DNA of 64,000 nt from Paralvinella palmiformis. Its lineage: Eukaryota > Annelida > Polychaeta > Terebellida > Alvinellidae. Below the pieces are notes generated by a model. It had not been told where the DNA came from. It searched no databases and was given only the letters and a program-made list of their open reading frames with translations. This document shows positions 33,605 through 48,800 of this stretch, one piece after another (positions within the stretch are counted from its first letter, which is position 1; every line of letters begins with the position of its first letter). The position numbers and the translations under genes are program-made. Where the stretch lies: NCBI GenBank assembly GCA_025642065.1, contig JAODUP010000422.1, forward strand, positions 62,001-126,000, in the 5' to 3' direction.

Positions 33605-36600
33605 CTAGCAAAAACAACAATCAGATGTGACAATAATGGGCTTCACTTCACAGGTTATTCACGAGCAATGATATATAATAATTGAGATGGGAGAAGCAAA
33701 AGAACATTCAGTTATCTTGGTTGTATAATTTTCCAGAAACGTTTCTGTTTCTGGACTCTTTTGAGATTATGAATGATGCAATATCCGCATAGTAACAGAA
33801 TTTTTAACAGGCTCAATTTAAAAACCTTATCTTATTGTTAAATAGTTTTATTTAAATATGTGTAGATATTTTTGTACATTATGGGAGGCAGTCACCTCTA
33901 GTTAATTGTTTCCCCTTCATGTTTAAATAGTACATATTATCAAATCATTACTGGTCATCATACACATGTACAAAAGAACTTGCTCATGTTATATATGAAT
34001 GTTTCTCAATTTGAGATGTGTCTATACTTCAGTACAGGAACCGCCCTTAGATGTTTTGTCAGCTCAGACTTGATTGACATCAATATTAACTCTGCAATTC
34101 AACCAGTGATCTCGGTCTAACTGCTCCTCATTAGATTCCAAGCAAATATCAATGGAAGAAATTAACAGGATGACAAAATCCAGGATATATTGTTAAAAGT
34201 CCTAAGGATTAAGCATCTGATTCTTGTGTAAACAACATATTTCTAGATAATAAATTTCTGTGATGTTGATCATACTTATGATCCCAAGATTTATTCTACC
34301 AAAGGTATACTGTAAATCTTTATTTTTTATCTTTTTCTTCTTTAACATCCAGGAATCATTAACAATTTAGTGTAAATAAAAGAGTATCCCTTTTTTTGTG
34401 TGACCAGAGTAAAAATAGAAAAGGAAGCTTTCAATAACCTTGACTAGTAACCCTAGCATGAGTAATTTAATGTAGCCCCCTTTTCATGGGCCCCTATAAT
34501 ATACATGAGGACACCAGGCCAATGGTAAAACCCGTACTTACAGGGGATGCTGGTAATTATTATGAAAAATTATTTGTATGATGGAAAATATCCACATTGA
34601 TTCTATAATTATGCAATGAAACATTCAACTTATAGGTAAAACATAACAGGAAACTATTGAAATATAGTTGTAGGTTTAGATCATAATTAATTAATTATTT
34701 ATTTGCTTAATTATAGCAGTTAATTTCAATATTCAAATAAACAAATATAAAACATGTAATTTATTCTTGGCCATATTGCATACTACTTTAATTATTTGCA
34801 TTAGTTATGCTATCTAAATGCATGCAAAAGAAAGGAATTTTTAACACAAATTATCTTTCTACATGTCTCACTGGCTATTACATCGCTGAATTTCTTTTTG
34901 CTCATGTGTATGTATTGCTATAGGCTTGTAAAATATACTAAATATATCTGCAACAAACTGCATCTTGTCAGTTAATGAACCAGTTGCCAGTTAGGTAGTT
35001 TTCCCAACTGTTCGCTAGGTGCAGCACCATTTTCGCAATATCCTGTAAGGTTGGCCAACGAGAAACTTTGAAAACAACATACAAATCCAAACCTTTAGAT
35101 CTAGTATGAAATATATAGGCAGATATCTACTTTTTTCTCACCAGACTGGCTTCACATATATATGATATAGGGAATATCATGAGTCTGAAAACCAGAGTTC
35201 TATAAGAATATTCCCACGGCCTTGTTTATATACAGGAGATCCCGGAGATGGCAGACATCTGTGTTTGTTTACAATTATTAATCACCTGTTAACATCAATG
35301 ACATGCACTTAAAACAAAGCACATTTTCTATTAGCTTAACATATATTCTATCCAAAAACAACAGTCAACTGCAAACAGGTTTTGATAATTGGGAGTAATT
35401 AGCGGATTATTACAAGGCGTTTTCAGTGTTGTTGAACCATCAGCCTGTCAAACCACATACCACTAAGGGGGGGGTGTCAAAGGCAGTTTAGCAAGGTCTC
35501 GTATAACTATTCAAACATAATTTCCATTTGTATGTGTATGTTTTCCCTGCTGGTCAACATTGAGCAGCGAACAAGACAAACATGATCCCACTCACGTGTG
35601 GATGTCTGCCAACGCCATTTATCATGACATATTGCAGCTAATGCCAACCGGTCCAAGTCACTTATCTCATCTTGTTTACATGCCTATCTAACTTACCATT
35701 TCAATGTTTTTAAATTTTCACAATAAAATTGCAGAGTTTACTGGTACAATATAATGCGTGTCAGGTTGATATTAGTTTCAGAAAGAGTGTGTTTTTTTCT
35801 ACATGTATGTATCAGTGTCTGGATAGATCTGGGAGGTGAAGCGCCAGAGATTGACCTCCCCGGAAGTTGGGACAGCCTCCCCAGCAAATGTTTGTCCAGA
35901 TCTGGCAACTGAGCCATTGAGGGAATGTTTTTAACTGATCACTCATTAATTACACTTTACTACAGTACTATGTTAATTACCATCTGGTATCAAACAGTTT
36001 TGTGTTCACGAGAAAAATCCAGCATTTGGCTTCTTATTATATTACACATTTTGATATTGTGAAAATAACTTTTAAACGAAAACAAACTAAGGAATTAAAA
36101 ACATTCATTCATGTACGAGTATTTACAGTTTGATGTCATTCTGTCCAAAATAAAGACAACTGTTTGTAGAAGATAATCACTAGAAATTAAAATATTTATC
36201 ACTCACGCTGCACAAATCAACATAACATTAGTTTATCTAGATTTCACCATAACTATTATATATTCTTTGTAAAACCAAAAGATAACAATATTTAACATAT
36301 GAGACTTTACCTCTTCTTTGCTAGCAAAATCCACCCAGAGTAGTTTAGGATTGGATGAAGGCCATTTAGATCCATGTAATGCTTGGCGTGTCTGTTTGGC
36401 ATGTTCCTCCATCTCGTACTAAACACACATTATATGTTAATTAGCTGTGATGGGTGACTACATCAATATTAATTTTGAACGAACCGTTACGATTTAAAAG
36501 GCTCAGTGCCAAATTAGTTTATATATTTTGGTAACTATAAAAAAAACCATTATGACAAGCCAATCAGATGTCTACCAAGACTTACTATAGCTAGGCAGTG

Positions 36601-39600
36601 ACTCTTGATCTTGTCAATCCAGAATCCATCTTCCACAATCTTCCCAGTTCTACTGAGTAACTCCTTAAGTTGGTTGATAGTATACGGTCTGACGAGGTGT
36701 CGTATGTGTACAATACAAGACGCAGGTCGACGGGAAGGTGAGGGAGCTCGTCTCGGCGCTTCTGGTTCATCTATTGGTATTACTGTAGCAGGACCAGTGC
36801 TAGATTCATGACTGATGACACGACGCAAGCTACCTGCCTCCTCTGGCTTCACTTTTTGCGAGAAGGAATGAAATTAAAATAATGCTTATATTAATAATAG
36901 TAATAATAATGGCCCACAATAACATTAACAAATAGATTTTAACAAAGAATTATCAAATTATATCATAAAAAAGACAAAGAATATTGACACAGCATTTCAT
37001 TGATTTTTGATAAACTATTACATTATTATCATATTCAAAATATAATACCTTGGTTCAAATCTTCTTTTTTGCTATCCGATTCTCCATTTTCTATCACTTG
37101 TTGATTATCAGTTTCTATGGAAACGTGTCGCTGATCCTCTCCAGGAGTGGGAGCATATCTGTTATCGGATATCTTGTCATCATCGGCTGTCTCTTCTTTG
37201 ACGTTTACATCCTGGAAACATATTTTTCCAAAATAACTTTGATAAATAGGTGACTGTGAAAAATGCACAACCAAATAGATCATTGAACCAGATAGTGAAG
37301 TTCATGACCTAGCCCAAATGTGTAACACTCAAAAGATCCCATATAATATTATAAGAGGAATCTTTTAACAGCTTTAACAATTCCATCATCGCAATCACCA
37401 CCATCTTACAAAATTGAGAACATGAAGCAAACAAATTATGTCATTTATATAACTGCACAACTCATATTTGGTTCAGCCACGGAGCTGGCCACACCTGGAA
37501 CTAGATACCATTTTATTTAACATCTTTAAGTCAATCCTGACCATCCTATTACCTGTACAACAGTCCTGCTAATTTTCAGTGTCTCTTTATCTTCGTCCTC
37601 TTCAGCCTTCTTCTCCTCCTCTTCATCTCCGAGCTCATTGTGCGAAGGACTTATTCCGAGATCCAAAACAGGTTCAGGAGTAGTGAGTGGAAGCTTTACA
37701 TCAATAATACCCTGAAAAATCAAGAGTATAAGTCTGGATGAGATTTCATAACTTCTCCTCCAAAATACTTATGAATCCCATCAAATCAACAACGACAATG
37801 AATATCTATAGGTATAAAATGACACACATTCCACGATATCAGCTGTATATATGTATACGATAATTTTTTTTAAATACTGTATATGCTAATGAAATATTAA
37901 GCACATTTCTACCTGAACATTTTCCATTTTTATCACTGTTTCTAAGCTTATTTTTGTTTCTAAACCATTGCTAGGACACAGAAAGTCTTTCATCAAACAC
38001 AATGTGAACTCAGAGAATTTAGCTTTTACAATCTGATCACTTGAGAAGATTTATAGACTATTGGCGAGTATATGCCAAATATTAGCCTTTCTTAATGTCA
38101 AAATATTTCAGAAAAATCAAAGATTACAGTTTTCAACCTTGAAATGTGAGCTTTTGGACAATTAAACTAATCAAATGCATTGTAATAAAAACTTTCCTAC
38201 TGAACACACATACACAAGGTAGTACCTTAAGGCTATCTGTAGAAATTGTAATTGAAGATTTCTTGGCAGCTGACCGTGTTGAACCCCACTTCCTCTTTCG
38301 TACCCGAGGAGCCTGATCTTGTTTGTTTGCTAAAAGTAAAATCATTTAAAAAAAACCTCTTGATTATGAACATACATCTAGATATGGATATGTTTCTCTT
38401 GTTCTCTGTGTGTGTGGTGCATGCATGTGTTTGTGTGTAGTATCTTTATTGGGATCAGTGATTACTGGGGAATGGCCTTATTAGAAGTGTGAAAGTAATG
38501 TTAATTTTTATGTAAACCAACTTACTCAGTAGCTGTCGATCATTACATGATTTACCCCCCCCCCCCCAATTGGCTACATTATATAGGTAGAACACTGCTG
38601 GATGATGATGATAATGATGGATAATTCTGAATTATCTGATTATTATTTTCAGCCAGAAATAGTATACTCCCTGGGCAGTTAGATATGTTTAGTGAGAGAG
38701 AGAGAGGCAAATGATCATTAGTCTTCATCATAATGTAAAGATTATTAGACATTCTATAATAACGGTAGTCATCATTAAGGTCAGATGACTGTTGAACTAT
38801 TTAGCATATAATGAATCTTTCGAATTTTAATCCTCATTTATCATGACATAGTATATCTATTGCAGAATGTTTTAAAGATATATTTTCATTGGGCACACTA
38901 TTTATGTTCAAATCTTATTCTCACACAATACTTAGATGCTAGAGAAAATTTATAAAATGATCACACACACACACACAGAGAGAGGGAGAGAGAGAGTGAC
39001 TAGATGATGATGATTGATGTTTTACGGCCACTTTTGTGCACAAGGTAGGCTAAATGGGCCAAGCGACCTCCAAAGGTAATGAGACGAAGTGAAAGACGAA
39101 ACAACCTTCAGATATGCCCACGCCGGGATTCGAACACGGGTGGTAGTGATCTGTAGTCCAACACGCTACCGCTAGACCCGAGAGAGTGACTACAAAGTAA
39201 TAATATTTTGTAAATCCTTGTATGTCAACATCATAAAGTAATTATACACTACAATACAAAAACAAATCTATTATACATAACATGATACAGTTTTGTTTAT
39301 AAGAAAGTAGATACACACCTTGTTGTGTATTATTTGCAGATTCATTCAACGTCTTACTTGTATTTGTAACTTCCTCCTAAAACATCCAAACACCCAATAC
39401 ATGTTTTCATTTCTTATTCTTCTATCACACATTACAACATTATTACATTTTAGTCAAACACATAAAATAAATTCAACAATATACAGGGTTCATTTGAAGA
39501 TCAATAGTAATGTTATATTTTAACCTTAAGTGTTCCACTGCTTAAAATTAGAGATAAATAAAAAATATGCCAAAATATTTACACAAAAAGAAATATACCA

Positions 39601-42600
39601 ATTGTAAATTGCAATATTTATGGAATATGATCATAATACAGATGATAACTAATTGCAGTTGAAATTTAATATCTTTTATGTAAATAATCCCATTTTATAA
39701 GATTAGGAAAGCATGATTAATTAAATCTTGATTAACACATTCAAACAAAAAACCTGCTTTATTGTACAAAATATATAGGTATAAAAGGATATGATTCATC
39801 CAGGTAAATGTATAAATAACAATATGTTGTGTATAAAAGCTGGTTTTTTGTTTAAATAAATACACCCGTTATCATAATAAATTGATTACTTTATTCACAC
39901 AACTGCATCGATGGACATGGCTACAGAGACAACCTAACCTACTGATAACCAATAACAGCTACAGCCCAAACATTTATGAGGTTTACATAGAACCTAGCCC
40001 CTTGTTAACACTGATTTAAAACTATTTGTTCTTTATGTATATATGACTTGATATAAAATTAAATAACTGCCGGTAGCTTCTGAAAAAGTACACATATGAA
40101 ATTTATTTGCCTTTGTAATTTATCTTTTCTGGATAAATGGAAATAAATTTCAGTAAATACAGAATTAGTCGACTAATACAACTGTCTGTTATAGATCTAA
40201 TGAGTGATGATTCGTGAAAAATATATTCCCGATATACGAGATGTTACATTAGATGAGTTGAGTTGTTTAGTCACTGTAGTTGTTACACCTGGGACATATA
40301 ACTGTGAGGTGACCGTCTAAGGAAGTATGATACAGATTCCAAACCACAATCTAGAAGTATGCAACGCAATGCTCCAACGTTGCACCCCACCATCGGAGCA
40401 TCTTTGTTACATTAGATGAAACCACCGATAAACTGTCAAAATATAGCTTCTTTAATCAGTAGATCTGAACAAAATGCTTAAATGACTTAAGCTTCAGTAT
40501 CAATCTAACAAAGAGCCACCAATTGTGTTCCTGGCATGTTCCAATCTCTCCCGATGTCAGATAATTTTATATTTCTCATAGGAAAAAAAGAAACACAAAG
40601 AAGAAGCTATCAGTGACTAATAAAAAGTTCCCCAAATTTATTGAGTCGTATTCTTTTTTTCATTAAACGTATGCCATTAATTCTACATTCAGTGAATTAA
40701 GTATACTATGGATCAGACAAGAGGAGTTTCTAGGTCAGCAGGATCCTCCTATACATTAAACAAACAGGGACCATTAGCAGAAGATACGGCATATGCTACA
40801 CTTAGGGGCATCCATCAACGTCAATCGGTCTCTAAAAGTCTGAAAGAAAACTTCTATTACTGGTCAATCAATCTGAAAGGTAAACTAGTTAGTGAGCTAA
40901 TAATAGTAATAAAGCTGACTCATTAGAGATCAATTGTTACTGATCACATTAACAAACCCCCAAAAGCACTGCCCTAGATGTTTTACCCCAATCTAGTTCC
41001 TGCTAGTACCACTAGAGTGAGCTGTCAGATACTGGTGACATGATGTCGACTCGGTTTCAGGAAGGGGGAAGACTACCAAATCGTGGGATAAGGTTTATGC
41101 CACTTCTGTTTGTGTTACGGAATTGACTAATGGTGATCATGTTGGCTCGCTCCGTGATCTCGCTTCGTATCAATAACAGTCCAAACAATTCTTCTTCTTA
41201 TTCTGACGTGTGATGTGTATGGTTCTCACAAAGATCACAGACCAGATGATGATGATGGACAGTTTCTATTAATGGTGATCACTGTTCCACAGGATGACAA
41301 AACATCTTTATGCATGATGACTGCTGAAGAGATATACATCTTTACATCAGATTTAGTGTTGGCACTTTATCTTTGCTGATTTAAATAACACTATTTGTTT
41401 TCCTTCAAAGCAATATCCATTTGTCACAATATCCATGTCACAATTTATTCACAGTTTGAATAACACCAACAAAAAGTGTTTCCCTTTTCTCTTCACAAGG
41501 TGATGACAAGATGTCCTCAACACAAGATGTCTGATTGAATACCATAATTAATCCAAACAGATTCAGTCAACAGTGATGTAAATTGCAGATACACATTTAG
41601 CTGTTTTCAACAATCAATATTCCATATAACACTTAGACTGTTGATCAGATGTGGAAATATCAAACGAAGACAGTACACACTCTTGTTTCTTAGAGAACTG
41701 ATGCCAACAGATGCTGGTTATAAAACAGAGTAAGAAGTTTGGACAGTTCTTGGCGATTATCCTGTTTTTACATATGGTCAGAATACCAGATCCTCAGGAG
41801 TAGAACAGAGTAACAAGTTTGGACAGTTCTTGGCGATAATCCTGTTTTTACATATGGTCAGAGCACCAGATCCTCAGGAGTAGAACAGAGTAACAAGTTT
41901 GGATAGTTCTTGGCGATAATCCTGTTTTTACATATGGTCAGAGCACCAGATCCTCAGGAGTAGAACAGAGTAACAAGTTTGGATAGTTCTTGGCGATAAT
42001 CCTTTCTTTACATATGGTCAGACCACCAGATCCTCAGGAATAGGTAGATAACACGATGGTAGGCAATACAAGCTGACAATACATGCCACTTGGGTCATCT
42101 AGCTTCCCAACAGTGTTCAATTCTAGAATACTTCACCCGTAGTTCAGTTACGTTGTTCTGTAACGAAATCTGATACTGCAAAGTCCACTATAATGTGCCA
42201 AGTTCTGTTGATGGCGCAGTCCTCTCAAATAGCTTATTTATAGATAATGGCTTATATCAAGTCCCATAACAATGTTTGCCTCAATAACAAAACACGATGA
42301 CAAACTGGCGCTGATGTAGTGATGTACAGATCAATCAGGGTGCAGCAATCTTTGATTATTTTGCCAACAAGTCACTGGCATCATCGGGCAGCATGCATCA
42401 TGGACTTCGGCGAGGGGATGGAGGAACGTGATTGGACAAGAACCCATCTCAACCATTAGGCAATGCTCTCTTTGGGAGACAAAAGTAGACAGGAGCCACA
42501 AACTTCTTGTCAATACTCGAGTATCATCACGGCTCACAGCCTAGATGTGGTACTGCTAATTTCTTTTAAATGCTTATCACAAAACTGCAGCTTCGTTACT

Positions 42601-42766
42601 TAGCAAAGTTAACAATGTACTATACTGCATTTTTTGACAAAAATAAGGCAGACCCTGAAGTGAGCTATATCAAAACATATCACTAAACTATTTATTAAAT
42701 TAACACATACCTCAACTGTTGCAGCTGGCTGGGCAGCTATTTCAGCTACTCTGAGGGAAGAAAAAT

Positions 42767-42822
<56 letters not shown>

Positions 42823-45800
42823 AGATTGCACATAGTTCTTGACCATCAATCAAACAATATGAAATTATGCCATGTTAACTCCAGATGTGTTCTAGTAGTT
42901 CACCACCAAGAAGTAATATTTATTGGTGACACAGTTTCCTCACCCAGAAGAATATTCCAAGAAATTGTAATTTAGCAATAATTCTCTAACTTAGCAACAC
43001 TTGCATTCAGTTAATTCTGGATCAAATGTAAATGTTGATGTTTTACTGCCATTTTTGTGCACAAGGTAGGCTAAATAGGCAGAGCGACCTTCAAAGGTAA
43101 TGAAGTGAAAGATAGAACACCCTTCTGACATAGACCAGCCCGAGTTTGAACCCAGGTGTTATCATTCTCTTATCAAAGTAATAGCTGGTTTAATTCTCTA
43201 CATCATCATCTTTTATAATAATAATAACAATTATTATAATAAATTATGCCATACTACTACTAATAATAAATTATGCTTATAAATATATAAAAGTGATAGC
43301 TTAACCAAAACTGACTAGGTTTTGACCTCTTATCTAAGACACAAGACTGGTACCTGGTGAGGTTGTGGATCTGACAGTAGTAAATATTGAGGTGTGACAG
43401 CTGAATCTGACACAAGCCATTCAACTGTGGAACTACTATTACTAAACCACGAGTCATGACAGTGTGAAGAAGCCAGATGACGATACTATAAAATGTGATG
43501 ATGTTTAATGACAAGCATAAACAACTTCAATGGGGGTTGGGGTATTAGCAGTTTGTTTAGCTCTGACACCAATCACACACACACACGCACGCACACACAC
43601 ACTATATATATATATATAAAACAGATGCGCTATCCAGTAGAGAAATGGAATGATCACATGAAACAACCCACAGACCTTTCTGATACAAAGACATTGATTA
43701 CACTTAATTTTTTATAACCTGCACAAAATAAACAAAAACACTGATCACAAAAAATCAAAGTCATATGTTTAAAAACATCTTGTCAGACTGGTATGATTCA
43801 AAACTAACAAAAGCCTTTCAAATTTGTTGTAGAATAAAACACCTCATAACAGATATCAGAAATATTGAACAATGGACATAATATAAAAAGAAACACTGGA
43901 CGGGTGTATTTTAAAGATTTTTGAAATGAAAATGTTTTATATTTCCAGGAATTTATTCATGAAAATTATAAATCCACCAGTCATTAATGCTTATTAAAAA
44001 TTAAATTATTGGCTATGTCTGTAAATACTGATCTGTTGCATGTACATGTTTCATATAAATTTCATATACATCCAAACTATCATGTTAATTCACCTTATCA
44101 CTTTTGGGTTTAATTTTCTTGCACCATTCATTGTGTAATGACAATGATACACAGCTATTTACATTTGTAACATACAAAACAGTTCTTTTAGTCTTATCTC
44201 AAGATAAAATATTCTGTGTATAACAGAATTTCCAATTAGATCATTTGAGTTCACAGTACAAGTATAGCTAGGATAATGTATTCACAGAACTAAGTATTAC
44301 TATTTTGATCCAGAATTATTTGTACTCACTTATCATGTTTACCAAGATCCATTGACAAATCTTCTGGTGCTGTATGATAGCTGTCATCCTTTGGTGAACT
44401 ACCTTGCTAAAATTACAAAATGGAACGACAGAAACATAGTGAATCTCTAATCACAAACAACAAAATTCACATCCTACAGACCCATGCAATCCAGAATATA
44501 CAATTATAACAATAAAATCAATAAATAATTAATCAATTTTTCTTTAATATAACATGAGAAGTCAGTTGTCTGCAAATATATTTTGTAGACTAGCTACCCA
44601 ATGTATGTGACATGGTTATTTATAAATAGTTTGTGCTATATATTTTAACAATTTGTACCACCAACACAAATTATGAAGTAAATGTTTCATATAAATTTCA
44701 CATACGTTCAAAAAGTCATGTTAATTCACCTTATCACTTTTAGGTTTAATATTTTTACACCATTCATTGTGTAATGACAATAACACACATTGGCCAAAAG
44801 TGAAATATAAAAATATGAAAAAGACATAACATGAGCTGGTGATGTAAATACTAAGATTTATTCATTTGCAGGGTGTGGATTAAATAACCCGCTCAAAGAC
44901 GGATGAAATCAGTTCTGCCAAAACCCATGCCAGGCTGTTATGATTCAAAGCATTGGAGACCTGTTGGCTGGTATAGGTGGTGAGCTTATTTCACGCCCTA
45001 TTTGAATTTGATTTAACTTAGTTTGAATATAGAACAAAATAAATATCACTTAACAGAAACAACAGTGTATAGAACTAACTCTCGAGACACCACCAAAGAA
45101 AGGGTCCTAAAACACACTTTCTTCAGTACAAAGATTATTGGTTAGATGACAGATTAGCATTTCTAATGACAGATTAGCATTTCTCATGACAGATCATATT
45201 TGTCCAACATTCAAATTCTGATAATTTCATGTAACAATATTTTATCATAAGGTAAGGAAATGATCTTCAAGAGTAAAGTCATAGGCAAAAAAAATCATGA
45301 AATGTTTCAGAAAAACTAAATCATCCATCACACCTTTACAAAAGGTAGGACTAATTTTGAAAAGGAAAATCAATGATCAGCTTTTAGTACTGATCCACAC
45401 ATTGACATGTTAAAACATAAACAATATGAAGTGCCTTGTTTGTGAACTGCTTTATAAGATATAATAAACTATTAAGATACCTTTGTTGATCTTTTAGAAT
45501 CAGTGTTTGATCTGTCAATAGAAGGTGATTGTGATGACCTCGAACTTCTAGAGCTTGACCTTGAAGATGATCCAGATGAAGTACTCTGCGACCGAGAACT
45601 CGATGCTGACCTGAAAGGTATTGTAATATTACTTAATGTAGGTTAGAAATGAAGCCAGCTGGTTTTATACAGGAAATCTACAAAATAGTTCAAACATTCC
45701 TTTGAAATATTAAACAATTAAAAAAAAAAACATAACAAACACAAAATAAAATATAAACGACCATAATGGGATAACTATATTCTGAAATGATCTGACATCA

Positions 45801-48800
45801 ACATGTAGAACGAGCAAGTCATTTACGTATCATCTGTTACCTAGAATGTGATCTTGACCTGCTTTTAAGTTTCTTGGATGGCAGTTCTGAAAATCATTAA
45901 CCACAGAGATTAATATAGTTATTAATCATTATTACATAACATGCCATATAGTTATCGACTCACAACTGATGATTAAATACAAGACTAAGTATATATCTGA
46001 TAAAATTTTAAAGAAGGGTTCAGTTCTAATTATTTTAGAGAGTTACTTCTTTATGACCTCTTGAAAAACATCATGCCTGTTATTTGATTTTTGATGTTTA
46101 TGTACTTAACAGTATAAACAAATCACAATGATTTTCTGTTTTCACATAATGTCTGTTGGCAGCTACATGAACGAACTAAATAAACTCCTACATCTCTCAA
46201 CATTCCGTAGCTAGGTGAAATATAGGTCTGCTGGCATTTCTCACAGTCTCAGACCAAAAATGCATTTCTCACTTTATTTTGGATTATGCTACTCTTTAAA
46301 TTACAAGTTACTCCATTTATTTTCCTGGGAAATTTTAACACCTAGCACAAGAAAGGCTAGACACTAATTGACCTTTCTGACTCTCACCAAGTGACTGTTT
46401 AAGAGAATTTAAGAGATGTTTTTAGCTTTCAGATATCATTTTCAGAAGGTGCATAGACAAAAGGTTACCAAATAGCTTTTGAAACACTGGAATCTTCGTT
46501 TAAAAAAGGCAAACTGATTAAATGGACCATAAAAATAAGCATTCACAGAATTCTCTGCTGAATTATAAAAGCCTCCATTGCAAAAGTTTAATAACACTAC
46601 TTCAACATCAAATGGAATAACTAATGATTAACAATTGAAGGAAATAATAAATAGTGGACTGAGGAATTAAAAATAACTCATCTGATTCAAATTGAGCCAA
46701 CGAGTAACAAGAAATTTCTTACAAGTGTTTTGGTGACACTGATGATGTTGGATTAATCTCAAAATTAAAAAAAATTAATTGCTGACTTTTAATTTGATAA
46801 AATTCTAACATCCATATATTATTATTAGATGGCTAGAGTACTAAATGATATTTACGATAAAATATCAGAATAACAAAAGTGGAAAAAATTACTTTTTCTG
46901 TCTTTGGTTTCTTCTCTTTCTTCTTTTCTTTTAACAGACATATCTTCCTTGTTATATTTCTCATTCTGATCATTATCTGAATCATCATCAGAACTACTGC
47001 TACCAGATGATGATGATGAAGATGATGAGGAGGATGTATCGCTTAGCTGACCTTTCACCTGTTTTCTGTTAGCTTGCTGCAATTTCCTTGCCTTTTCTGT
47101 TTCATGTTTTATCCTTTCCTTCTCTGCTGCTTCTCTTATTTTCTCATCAGCTTCTTTTCTTTCTGTACCTGTCTTCCCATCTTCTTTCCTTGCTTTTTCA
47201 TCTTCCGGTGTTTCTTTCATTACCATTTCAGATTCTTTCCTTGATTTCTCTACCTCTTCCCTTTCCTTCCTCGCCATTTCAGCTTCTTCCCTTTCCTTCC
47301 TTGCCATCTCAGCCTCTTCCCTTTCCTTCCTCGCCTTCTCTGCCTCTTCCCTTTCCTTCCTTGCCTTCTCAGCTTCTTCCTTTTCCTGCCTCAACTTCTC
47401 AGCTTCTGCCATTGCTTTTTCTGCTGTTTCTCTTTCTTTCATTGCCTTCTCAGCTTCTTCTCTTTCCTTATCTGCCTTCTCTGCTTCCTCCCTTGCCTTC
47501 TCTGCTTCCTCACTTGCCTTCTCAGCTTCTTCCCTTTCTTTCCTTGCCTTCTCAGCTTCTTTCCTTTCCTTCCTTGCCTTCTCAGCTTCTTCCCTTTCAA
47601 TCCTTGCCTTCTCAGCTTCTTCCCTTTCAATCCTTGCCTTCTCAGCTTCTTCTCTTTCCTTCCTTGCCTTCTCAGCTTCTTCCCTTTCCTTCATTGCCTT
47701 CTCAGCTTCTTCCCTTTCATACCTTGCCTTCTTAGCTTCTTTTTCCTTCCTTGCCTTCTGAGCTTCTTCTCTTTCAATCCTTTTCGCCTTCTCAGCTTCT
47801 TCTTCCTTTCCTTCCTTGCCTTCTCAGCTTCTTTCCTTTCAATCCTTGCCTTCTCAGCTTCTTCCCTCTTTCCTTCCTTGCCTTCTCAAGCTTCTTTCCT
47901 TTCAATCCTCGCTTTCTCAGCTTCTTCTCTTTCCTTCCTCGCCTTCTCAAGCTTCTTTCCTTTCAATTCCCCTTTCTCAGCTTCTTCCCTTTCCTTCCTC
48001 ACCTTCTCAGCTTCTTCCCTTTCCTTCCTCGCCTTGCTCAGCTTCTTCCCTTTCCTTCCTCACCTTCTCAGCTTCTTCCCTTGCTTTCTCAGCTTCTTTC
48101 CTTTCAATCCTTGCCTTCTCACCTTCTTCCCTTTCCTTCCTCGCCTTCTCAACTTCTTTCCTTTCAATCCTCGCTTTCTCAGCTTCTTCCCTTTCCTTCC
48201 TCACCTTCTCAGCTTCCTCGCTTTCCTTCCTCGCCTTCTCAGCTTCTTCCCTTTCCTTCCTCATCTTCTCAGCTTCTTCCCTTTCTTTTTTTATCTTGTC
48301 AGCTTCTAATCTCTCCTTTCTTGCCTTTTCGGCTTCTTTTCTTTCCTTTTCGGCTTCTTTTTCTTTTCTTGCCTTTTCAGCCTCTTTTTCCTTTCTTGCC
48401 TTTTCGGCTTCTTCTCTTTCTTTCCTTGCCTTTTCAGCTGCTTCTTTTTCTTTCCTTGCCTTCTCTGCTGCTTCCCTTTCTTTTCTTGCCTTCTCTGCTT
48501 CTTTCCTTTCTTTCATTGCTGTCTCCCTTGCTTTCTCTGCTTCCTCTCTTGCCTTTTTTGCTTCTTCCCTTGCCTTCTCTGCTGCTTCTTTTTCTTTCTT
48601 TGCCTTATCTGCTGCTTCCCTTTCTTTTTCTGCTGCTTCCCTTTCTTTCCTTGCCTTTTCAGCTGCTTCCCTTTCTTTTCTTGCCTTTTCAGCTGCTTCC
48701 CTTTCTTTCCTTGCCTTTTCAGCTGCTTCTTTTTCTTTCCTTGCCTTCTCTGCTGCTTCCCTTTCTTTTCTTGCCTTATCTTCAGCTTCTAATATCTTCC

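Noticed and set aside
38543..38567. C-homopolymers (38555-38567, 50259-50273, 63708-63720) as structural signals
   Set aside because: Isolated homopolymers in non-coding sequence, prone to length error; no G-quadruplex spacing on the other strand.
39120..39179. A functional tRNA gene on the minus strand
   Set aside because: Box A and box B are present, but no complete cloverleaf or acceptor stem could be drawn, and the sequence is the head of a multi-copy SINE.
40708..40926. 72-codon ORF in Acinus intron 9
   Set aside because: No recognisable motif, no splice link required by phase, and located in a repeat-bearing intron.
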